This document shows, piece by piece, positions 1 to 5,147 of a DNA stretch of 7,629 nt. Origin of the DNA: Clostridiales bacterium (GTDB lineage Bacteria; Bacillota; Clostridia; Tissierellales; Sedimentibacteraceae); contig DNNJ01000324.1 in NCBI GenBank assembly GCA_003487955.1, positions 1-7,629 on the forward strand, given 5' to 3'. The notes beneath the pieces are model-generated. The model searched no databases. It was not told where the DNA came from and saw only the letters and a program-made list of their open reading frames with translations. Numbering within the stretch: position 1 is the first letter of the stretch; each line of letters starts with the position of its first letter. A program made the translations under genes and the position numbers.

Positions 1-245
1 AATTTAGTTTTTTCCATCAAATCATTATCTTCTATGATAATTTCATGTGTTGAAACACCCTCTTCCGTAAATGCATTTTTGCCATGCATAACCGTAATGA
101 TAATTGCCACCATAGTCCAGAATACTCCGAATGGACCTGCCGTTGGTATTACAACAAATAAACCTATTAAACAAAATACAATTCCAACAAAAAATCCGGC
201 AGTTGATTGACCCTTGCTTGGTTTAACTCTAATTTTCTTGCCCAT
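1..245 (-). CDS. Small membrane protein of unknown function (3' end beyond window)
   Basis: The first 81 codons of a minus-strand gene that continues past the left edge. The start is an ATG at 245, preceded by a strong GGAGGAG ribosome binding site (251-257) and a good promoter at 275-303. The N-terminus is basic (MGKKIRVKPSKGQ). Two hydrophobic segments follow, at about residues 17-34 and 38-53, separated by a short Pro/Gly turn, and then a polar acidic stretch (about 57-81). This gives a two-helix membrane hairpin with both ends probably cytoplasmic. I do not recognise the family; similar small clostridial proteins sometimes carry a C-terminal SHOCT-like segment, but that part lies outside the window. 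The coding call is secure because frame, ribosome binding site and promoter agree; the function is unknown. Confidence 0.8.
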   Translation of the reverse strand, partial: MGKKIRVKPSKGQSTAGFFVGIVFCLIGLFVVIPTAGPFGVFWTMVAIIITVMHGKNAFTEEGVSTHEIIIEDNDLMEKTK

Positions 246-274
246 AAACGCTCCTCCAATTAATATCTATATTA

Positions 275-303
275 ATTATATCAACAATCATTTGCAATTA
301 CAA
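275..303 (-). promoter_or_regulatory. Promoter of the small membrane protein gene
   Basis: On the minus strand, TTGTAA (298-303) and a consensus TATAAT (275-280) are separated by exactly 17 bp. Transcription would start near 268, giving a leader of about 20 nt that contains the ribosome binding site at 251-257. The promoter overlaps the 3' end of the flavodoxin-like stub. Confidence 0.65.
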
Positions 304-377
304 TTAATTCTGCATTGCAAAATTGCGCATTTCTCTTCACATCCGTACTTTGTTCCGTAAGCAATTATTGTATTCAT
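288..377 (-). pseudogene. Flavodoxin-like N-terminal stub (29 residues)
   Basis: A short reading frame starts at an ATG at 377, behind GGAGGT (381-386), and ends at TGA (288-290). Residues 1-18 begin MNTIIAYGTKYGCEEKCA, which looks like the first beta strand and FMN-phosphate loop of clostridial flavodoxin-domain proteins (hydrophobic strand, then Y-G-[ST]-K-Y-G-x-x-E-K-x-A). The residue where flavodoxins usually have Thr is Glu here. After residue 18 the similarity stops, and the last 11 residues (ILQCRINCNCK) do not resemble a flavodoxin helix. A flavodoxin domain needs roughly 140 residues, so this cannot fold as one. The likeliest reading is the remnant of a gene whose body was deleted, with its ribosome binding site still intact. 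A translated Cys-rich micropeptide (5 Cys in 29) is possible but less likely. It lies 26 nt behind the hydrolase gene and could be co-transcribed with it. Confidence 0.55.
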
Positions 378-403
378 ATTACCTCCAAATTAATTATTAA
401 TTT

Positions 404-1165
404 CTACAAATATCTGCCCAGCCAGTTAATGCTTTCTTCCATCATATTTGTGGTAACTACATGATTTAATTTGGGATATTCGATTAGCTTAATTCTTTCT
501 TTATTACCATACATGGGACTTAATTCATTATAAAAAATTCTTTGGCTTTCAATGGGCACCGAAGTGTCGCTGTCACCGTGCAGCAGCAATATGGGTCTGT
601 CCTTTAAGAGGTTTAAATGATTCATCGGGTCCAATCCTTTTACCTTCTTTTCAACCCTTTCAAGGTTTTCTGTAATTGTAACTTCTGCATTCTTATTGAA
701 ATTCTCCCATCCGCAGCAGCCGTTAAACACAATAAGAGCTTTTGAATCCTTGTTGTGTGTAAAAATTCCACCGGAAGTAAAGCCGCCCATAGAATTCCCC
801 ATAACCGCAATTCTTTTGGGGTCTGCAGAATACTTTGATATTAGCTCACGTTCTATAATGCTGTATTCTTCAATATTTTTAAACACTACATCCCAAAAAT
901 ATTCTATCAATGCTTCCCGGCCGTAATCAGACAACGGGTTCCTTTCACCATGATAAATGGCATCGGGGATAACCACCTGATACCCCGCAGAGGATAATAT
1001 AAATCCCCTTATGCGCTGCTTTTCTTTATTTGAGCTCCAACCATGGTAGAATACCACTGTAGGTATTGGTTCCTTTAAATCTCTTGGTCTAAAAATAATT
1101 GCCGGGATTTCCTGCAGCTTTATTTTTTCCTCTATTATGTAATTTGATTTAATAAAATCAGCCAT
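404..1165 (-). CDS. Alpha/beta-hydrolase, serine esterase/peptidase-like
   Basis: A 253-residue cytoplasmic hydrolase without a signal peptide. The fold's key elements appear in order: the oxyanion-hole segment FYHGWSS (39-45), the nucleophile elbow GNSMGG with Ser125 (123-128), the acid in HGDSDTSVP (Asp200), and the catalytic His235 in PKLNHVV. DAIYHGER (68-75) is also typical of the YitV-like/dienelactone hydrolase group of small esterases, and the length fits that group. The substrate cannot be told from sequence; ester or small acyl-peptide hydrolysis is the family expectation. The start chosen is the ATG at 1165, which has AGGAGA about 6-7 nt upstream. The frame remains open to an ATG at 1285, but that would overlap the upstream gene by 86 bp and has no ribosome binding site. 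The gene begins 34 nt after the DUF6448 gene ends, so the two are probably one operon. Confidence 0.9.
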   Translation of the reverse strand: MADFIKSNYIIEEKIKLQEIPAIIFRPRDLKEPIPTVVFYHGWSSNKEKQRIRGFILSSAGYQVVIPDAIYHGERNPLSDYGREALIEYFWDVVFKNIEEYSIIERELISKYSADPKRIAVMGNSMGGFTSGGIFTHNKDSKALIVFNGCCGWENFNKNAEVTITENLERVEKKVKGLDPMNHLNLLKDRPILLLHGDSDTSVPIESQRIFYNELSPMYGNKERIKLIEYPKLNHVVTTNMMEESINWLGRYL

Positions 1166-1199
1166 AAAATTCTCCTTTATTGCGAAAACATTTACCTTA

Positions 1200-1787
1200 T
1201 TATACCACTTCATGTCCGTGTGTCTGACCGTGATCATGTTCTTCACCTTCTGCCATTTTAAAGAATGTAACATATGCATTAACATATTCCCTTGCAGCTT
1301 TCACATCATTAATATCAAAATCTTTAAGCGCTATTGCCCTGTCAAATTTCTCTTTTAGAACATGGTACTCTTCTTCTGTTACTAAACCTTTAAGCGGTGA
1401 CATATCTCCCTTATCAATACTCTCATCAGCTGCTGCAACAACCGGTTCCAATACGGTCCCGTAAGGTTTTAAGCCTTCATAAGATGCGCCTTCTCCTGCA
1501 CGGTGAATTCTAACAAAGTTTTCTAAAAACCAACGGTCTGCAACTTCTTTGGCATACTGCCCAAATTTACGAGCTTTTAGAGCCAACTCATAAATTTCTT
1601 TAAGTTCTTCTTCATATTCTTCAAAAATCCATTTATATGCATAGTTGATATTTCCGGTTTCGAGTGCTTTCTTGCCGTCCTTTACTGCAGGACCATCCAT
1701 CGTATCACAATGTGCATATGCCCTTCTGGAAAATAATAATAATAAACCTGTTGCTACTGCAATTCCGAATAAAATTTGCATCATCAT
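1200..1787 (-). CDS. Exported DUF6448-type protein with His-rich C-terminus
   Basis: A 195-residue protein. Residues 4-19 are hydrophobic and are followed by SRRAYA and then HCDTMDGP, so signal peptidase would plausibly cut after Ala25 and leave His26-Cys27 as the mature N-terminus. The motif AHCDTMDGPAV, the phrase ALETGNINYAYKW (41-53) and the block from RWFLENFVRIHRAGEG (85-100) to YEGLKPYG (103-110) match my memory of the DUF6448 family, whose function is unknown. The rest is mostly helical. The tail (182-195, EEHDHGQTHGHEVV) contains four histidines and suggests metal binding; this is inference. The start is the first of three consecutive ATGs (1787), 7 nt behind AAGGAGA; a start at the second or third ATG is equally compatible. 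The Arg-Arg pair lies after, not before, the hydrophobic core, so this is not a Tat signal; uncleaved membrane anchoring is the alternative. Confidence 0.85.
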   Translation of the reverse strand: MMMQILFGIAVATGLLLLFSRRAYAHCDTMDGPAVKDGKKALETGNINYAYKWIFEEYEEELKEIYELALKARKFGQYAKEVADRWFLENFVRIHRAGEGASYEGLKPYGTVLEPVVAAADESIDKGDMSPLKGLVTEEEYHVLKEKFDRAIALKDFDINDVKAAREYVNAYVTFFKMAEGEEHDHGQTHGHEVV

Positions 1788-1827
1788 TTTTCGTTCTCCT
1801 TTATTTTTTATTTTTAATCTTAAGATA

Positions 1828-1870
1828 ATTATACCCAATTTGAGGTTATTAATCTTTGATTTCTATCAAA
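1828..1870 (-). promoter_or_regulatory. Promoter -10 and upstream dyad before the DUF6448/hydrolase operon
   Basis: On the minus strand a consensus TATAAT lies at 1828-1833, about 40 nt before the DUF6448 start. The hexamer at the -35 position (17-bp spacer) is AAGATT, a poor match. Just upstream is a perfect inverted repeat, TTTGAT-AGAA-ATCAAA (1855-1870), centred about 32 bp upstream of the -10 box. Its position over and above the -35 region suits an activator or repressor site, which would fit the weak -35. It is not followed by a T-run, so it is unlikely to be the terminator of the gene that ends at 1904. Confidence 0.5.
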
Positions 1871-1903
1871 TTTTAAAAATACTATTTATTAAATAATTTT
1901 AGA

Positions 1904-2563
1904 TTAAATAACCATCCGTTCAGTTAAAGCATCCGGGGCGAGAGTCAAAGCATATTCTTCCAAAATATCCAAGGTTTTAAAAATTACCCTTGCATCCATA
2001 CCGTCAACTCCAAAGACAAAATAGACTGTCCGTCTTGTTTCGGGTGAAATACAGGTTCTGTTATCTGCACCGGCAATCATACTAAGGATAATACCTTGAT
2101 TATCCTTTCCGCTTACATCTCCGGGATAAATATGTACATCACGCCCACCCATACCGTTAAACGGAACCTTTTCTGTTCCTCTGAAAAGTATCAACGGTCC
2201 ATCGATTTTATCTGCATCATGTGAACCAAGAAGTATATAAGTCTTAAGTTCTGTTAGAAATGCTACCTGATTAATCAGATTTATATCCGGGAAAGAGCGG
2301 TTTTTAAGCAAAATAGATTCTGCTTGCATCATTACTGTATACGTTTTCTTAAATTTCTTAAAATATTTATAATATGGGTTTTCTCCAAATACTTCTTTTC
2401 TGTCATAATTTGCTGCACGAGACATTATTCCGGCAAGTTCACTACTTTTCAATCTCATAAAACTTTGCATATCCCATTTTTTGTTTTCTGGATAATCAAC
2501 TGACAATAAACCAAATGGTATATTAGTTCCTACAAACGATATATCTTTTGAAACTTTTATCAT
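1904..2563 (-). CDS. Free-standing B3/B4 domain protein (PheRS-beta editing-domain relative)
   Basis: A 219-residue soluble protein consisting essentially of one B3/B4 (B3_4, COG3382-like) domain. In phenylalanyl-tRNA synthetase beta chains this domain holds the editing site that hydrolyses Tyr-tRNA(Phe). Recognisable family blocks are NPYYKYFKKFKKTY (62-75), NRSFPDINLINQVAFLTELK (88-107), GSHDADKIDGPL (113-124), GMGGRDVHIYPGDVSG (137-152) and the C-terminal ISPETRRTVYFVFGVD (172-187). There is no catalytic aminoacylation module, so this is not a synthetase. Free-standing members are usually annotated only as B3/4 domain proteins; trans-editing of mischarged tRNA is a hypothesis. The start at 2563 has AAGGGG about 9 nt upstream. 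It follows the YheO-type regulator by 53 nt with no convincing promoter in between, so it is probably co-transcribed with it. The proximity to aromatic amino acid genes is suggestive because the known editing site recognises tyrosine. Confidence 0.85.
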   Translation of the reverse strand: MIKVSKDISFVGTNIPFGLLSVDYPENKKWDMQSFMRLKSSELAGIMSRAANYDRKEVFGENPYYKYFKKFKKTYTVMMQAESILLKNRSFPDINLINQVAFLTELKTYILLGSHDADKIDGPLILFRGTEKVPFNGMGGRDVHIYPGDVSGKDNQGIILSMIAGADNRTCISPETRRTVYFVFGVDGMDARVIFKTLDILEEYALTLAPDALTERMVI

Positions 2564-2616
2564 ATAGTTAATCCCCTTTTCTATAGTGTTTTCAAAGGAA
2601 AAGTCTTGCCTATATT

Positions 2617-3294
2617 TTATTTGCCGGCATTGATATCATTTAAATATCTGTATATAGTAGCTTCAGAGCTATAGAGCAGTTCTGCTACATACGATACGGC
2701 GCCTTTTAACATAAAGATTCCCTTTTCGTCCAAGACTTTAACGATTTCAAATTTCTCATCTTTAGTCAATCTATCTAATGGAATAGAACTATTCTTTAGA
2801 ACCCTTCTAATGGCATTTTCTGAGACTTCCTCTATAGTAGTGCCAATACTGTCTGATTCATCGGAAAACTTGATATTCTCTAATACCTCAAAGTTATTTT
2901 TATGAATTAACTCATCAGGATGAATTAAGCTCATTAGTTTATCATTAATATTTCTATAACCTGAATCATCAAAATTTAAACATAAAAAACCAATTAGATT
3001 ATCATTACCGTTCTTTATGTACAGAGCAGATGTCCGCAATATATTATTTTTTGAAACACTATTATAATTTGCTTTATAGTCTATATTGTTATATTCTTTA
3101 TTGTATAAAACTTTTAAAGCGTTTTCAGTAAGAGGTGCTCCGACGCTTCTGCCGCTGACATGACCATTTGCAATAGCAATTACATTTTTTTCATCTCTTC
3201 TCAAATCATATAATACGACTTCCCAAGACGGACCCAATACTACTCCTAAGAATTCAACTAATTTTACATAATACAACATTATATCCTTATCCAT
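2617..3294 (-). CDS. YheO-type PAS/HTH transcriptional regulator
   Basis: A 225-residue regulator with the two-part YheO/DauR layout. The N-terminal PAS_6-type sensor domain (about 5-118) contains the hallmark NGHVSGRSVGAPLT (43-56) and ends in IGFLCLNFDD (101-110). The C-terminal HTH_22-type DNA-binding domain (about 165-222) contains KGIFMLKGAVSYVAELLYSS (191-210), followed by the recognition helix EATIYRYLN (211-219). The family contains regulators of amino acid catabolism such as DauR. Here the gene is transcribed divergently from tryptophanase, so it is the likely controller of the tryptophanase/symporter genes; the ligand is unknown but an aromatic amino acid or indole is the obvious guess. 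The ATG at 3294 has GGAGG 4 nt upstream. The promoter overlaps candidate operator half-sites, which suggests autoregulation. Confidence 0.92.
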   Translation of the reverse strand: MDKDIMLYYVKLVEFLGVVLGPSWEVVLYDLRRDEKNVIAIANGHVSGRSVGAPLTENALKVLYNKEYNNIDYKANYNSVSKNNILRTSALYIKNGNDNLIGFLCLNFDDSGYRNINDKLMSLIHPDELIHKNNFEVLENIKFSDESDSIGTTIEEVSENAIRRVLKNSSIPLDRLTKDEKFEIVKVLDEKGIFMLKGAVSYVAELLYSSEATIYRYLNDINAGK

Positions 3295-3318
3295 GAAGCC
3301 TCCAATTATTAGTATTTT

Positions 3319-3440
3319 TTATCATTATACATTAACAATATCAAATTATCAATACAAAATATTTAAACAGCGATAAATATTTATTAGAATTATCAAACAT
3401 TAATGATAATTTATTTGCATTGATGATAATAATTTATCAT
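3319..3440. promoter_or_regulatory. Candidate operator array of TGATAA half-sites
   Basis: Six copies of TGATAA or its complement TTATCA lie between the divergent genes: TTATCA at 3319-3324, 3346-3351, 3390-3395 and 3434-3439, and TGATAA at 3404-3409 and 3424-3429. The last two sites in the array form a perfect palindrome, ATGATAA-TAAT-TTATCAT (3423-3440). The copies at 3390-3395 and 3404-3409 face the opposite way with an 8-bp gap. The region is about 80% AT, and a hand estimate for this composition gives fewer than one copy expected. Other dyads sit nearby: ATAAATATTTAT (3373-3384) and CCATAATATGG (3448-3458). Binding by the YheO-type regulator is inference. Confidence 0.5.
3324..3352 (-). 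promoter_or_regulatory. Promoter of the YheO-type regulator
   Basis: On the minus strand, TTGATA (3347-3352) and a perfect TATAAT (3324-3329) are separated by 17 bp, giving a strong sigma-A-type promoter. A TGATAA half-site (3346-3351) lies over the -35 box and another (3319-3324) abuts the -10 box, so a bound regulator would block it. Confidence 0.75.
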
Positions 3441-3495
3441 AAATGCGCCATAATATGGTTATTATTTAAGATTTCGTAATAATTTTTCTTTCATA

Positions 3496-3524
3496 TTGAC
3501 TATTATTTATTATTATGATAGATT
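3496..3524 (+). promoter_or_regulatory. Promoter of tryptophanase gene
   Basis: TTGACT (3496-3501) and TAGATT (3519-3524) are separated by 17 bp. The -35 matches consensus at 5 of 6 positions and the -10 at 4 of 6, which suits an activated promoter. Transcription would begin near 3531, leaving a leader of only about 37 nt before the ATG. The palindrome at 3423-3440 is centred about 100 bp upstream of that start. Confidence 0.55.
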
Positions 3525-3567
3525 GTAGTTAAGAGAATATTTCCACAATATAAAAGGAGGAATCAAT

Positions 3568-4953
3568 ATGGCTATTAAATATGTTGCAGAACCATTTAAA
3601 ATCAAAATGGTAGAACCAGTAAAAATTTTATCTCGTGAAGAGAGAGAACAAAAGATTAAAAAAGCAAAATTTAATCCTTTTAATCTTAAGGCGGAAGACG
3701 TTTACATTGATTTACTGACAGATAGCGGAACAAATGCTATGAGCTCAAAACAATGGTCAGGAATAATGCTTGGAGATGAATCATATGCAGGAGCAAGAAG
3801 TTATTTCAATCTTGTGGACGCCGGAAAGGACATATTCGGATACGAAATCATTCAGCCGGTTCATCAAGGTCGTGCTGCAGAAAAAGTATTATTCCCACTT
3901 CTAGTATCTAAAGGGAAATACGCCATTGCTAACATGTTTTTTGACACAACAAGAGCACATGTAGAAATTGCCGGTGCAAGAGCAATTGACTGTGTTGTGG
4001 AAGAAGCGAAAGATTCCAATTTAAGAGCTCCATTTAAAGGTAATATGGATGTTGAAAAGTTAGAAAAGACTATTATTGAACTGGGAAGTAAAAATGTAGC
4101 ATTAGTTGTAATGACTATAACCAACAACTCAGCCGGCGGGCAGCCGATATCAATTCAAAACATGAGAGATGTATCGGCAATATGTAAGAAATATGACATT
4201 CCATTAAATATTGATGCTGCTCGATTCTCTGAAAATGCATATTTTGTTAAACAAAGAGAAGAGGAATTCAAGGATTGGTCAATAAAAGATATAACAAAAG
4301 AAATGTTTAGCTTTGCTGATATGTTTACAATGAGTGCTAAGAAAGATGCCATTGTAAACATGGGCGGTATAATAGGAATCAGGGAAGATAATCAAGAATT
4401 GTATCAAAAAGTAAAAGCTAACATGATTTCATTTGAAGGATTTACAACATACGGCGGACTATCCGGCAGAGATTTAGAAGCATTGGCTATAGGCTTATAT
4501 GAAGGTCAAGATGAAGAATACTTAAGGTATAGAATAGGTCAATTGGAATATTTAGCTGCAAAATTAGATGATGCAGGTATTGCATATCAATCACCGGTTG
4601 GCGGACATGGAGTATTCATAGATGCAAAGGCTATGTTCCCGCATATTCCTTATTATGAGTTTCCGGCTCACACTTTAGCAATTGAGCTATACAAAGAAGC
4701 AGGGATTAGGGCTTGTGATATTGGTTCATATCAACTGGGAAACGATCCAGACACAGGAAAACAGTTAGAAGCAGAATTTGAATTTACAAGACTGGCAATT
4801 CCTAGAAGAGTATATACTCAAGCTCATTTCGATGTAATGGCAGAGGCTCTCATAGCAATTAAGGAAAGAGCAGATAGTATTAAAGGATATAGGATTACTT
4901 GGGAACCTCCAATACTTCGTCATTTTCAAGCCAGCCTGGAACCTATAGAATAA
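3568..4953 (+). CDS. tnaA: Tryptophanase (PLP-dependent, L-tryptophan indole-lyase)
   Basis: A 461-residue cytoplasmic PLP enzyme of the beta-eliminating lyase family, expected to split L-tryptophan into indole, pyruvate and ammonia. The PLP lysine is Lys259 in MSAKKD (255-260), the pyridine-nitrogen aspartate is Asp216 in NIDAAR, the catalytic tyrosine is Tyr73 in ESYAG, and the phosphate-binding segment is HQGRAAE (99-105). Three positions separate tryptophanase from tyrosine phenol-lyase (TPL): Asp126 in FFDTT (TPL has Thr), Ile385 in CDIG (TPL has Arg381), and His452 in LRHF (TPL has Phe448). All three are of tryptophanase type. [13 protein letters not shown] (53-65), in contrast, reads like TPL. 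Length and both termini are complete. AGGAGG (3555-3560) sits 7 nt before the ATG. It is transcribed away from the YheO-type regulator and followed by a symporter gene that probably supplies the substrate. Confidence 0.9.
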   Translation: MAIKYVAEPFKIKMVEPVKILSREEREQKIKKAKFNPFNLKAEDVYIDLLTDSGTNAMSSKQWSGIMLGDESYAGARSYFNLVDAGKDIFGYEIIQPVHQGRAAEKVLFPLLVSKGKYAIANMFFDTTRAHVEIAGARAIDCVVEEAKDSNLRAPFKGNMDVEKLEKTIIELGSKNVALVVMTITNNSAGGQPISIQNMRDVSAICKKYDIPLNIDAARFSENAYFVKQREEEFKDWSIKDITKEMFSFADMFTMSAKKDAIVNMGGIIGIREDNQELYQKVKANMISFEGFTTYGGLSGRDLEALAIGLYEGQDEEYLRYRIGQLEYLAAKLDDAGIAYQSPVGGHGVFIDAKAMFPHIPYYEFPAHTLAIELYKEAGIRACDIGSYQLGNDPDTGKQLEAEFEFTRLAIPRRVYTQAHFDVMAEALIAIKERADSIKGYRITWEPPILRHFQASLEPIE

Positions 4954-5147
4954 AAAAACAACAGTATATTATTAGTTCTTGTGGGAAAACACCCACAAGA
5001 CTAATAATAAACTCACTTGATGTTTCCAACTCAATTAATTAACCCAAATTATTTGCTTAAGGGTTGTAATTCATCTTAATATTTAAGGCTTTAAATACAA
5101 TTTGCATGAATTAGTAGCTTTATAAAAAATATAAAAGAGGTGAAATT
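4954..5147 (+). other. Intergenic region between tnaA and the symporter gene
   Basis: This 194-bp gap holds the strong hairpin described separately and an imperfect AACCC...GGGTT dyad (5041-5045 with 5061-5065, 15-nt loop). A possible -10 box TACAAT lies at 5096-5101, but no matching -35 is found. I see no T-box conserved sequence, no leader peptide with tryptophan codons and no recognisable riboswitch. Whether the symporter has its own promoter or depends on read-through from tnaA is undecided. Confidence 0.4.
4967..5009 (+). terminator. Strong hairpin after tnaA, without a U-run
   Basis: Starting 13 nt after the tnaA stop, 4967-4985 pairs with 4992-5009: about 18 base pairs with one bulged T and a 6-nt loop (AAAACA), GC-rich next to the loop (GTGGG/CCCAC). 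On the plus strand the stem is followed by ATAAACTCAC rather than a T-run, so it is not a classic intrinsic terminator. It may reduce read-through into the symporter gene, protect the tnaA message 3' end, or mark a processing point. On the minus strand an A-rich stretch upstream (4952-4958) reads as a T-run a few bases after the stem, but no minus-strand gene ends here. Confidence 0.5.

Noticed and set aside
388..402. AATTAAT-A-ATTAATT dyad after the hydrolase as a terminator
   Set aside because: The stem contains only A and T and no T-run follows, so termination is unlikely.
1166..1285. N-terminal extension of the hydrolase to an ATG at 1285
   Set aside because: It would overlap the DUF6448 gene by 86 bp, has no ribosome binding site, and reads unlike a hydrolase N-terminus; the ATG at 1165 has a good site.
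1788..1838. Earlier ATG at 1838 for the DUF6448 protein
   Set aside because: It lies at or upstream of the predicted transcript start and the extension would encode the ribosome binding site; the ATG cluster at 1787 sits correctly behind AAGGAGA.
3423..3440. TyrR box
   Set aside because: The TyrR consensus is TGTAAA-N6-TTTACA; the palindrome here is TGATAA-N4-TTATCA, and no TyrR-like gene is present.
3568..4953. Tyrosine phenol-lyase annotation
   Set aside because: The Thr124, Arg381 and Phe448 positions of TPL are Asp126, Ile385 and His452 here, which is the tryptophanase set.
5102..5126. Promoter TTGCAT...TATAAA before the symporter
   Set aside because: The spacer is only 13 bp, too short for a sigma-A promoter.
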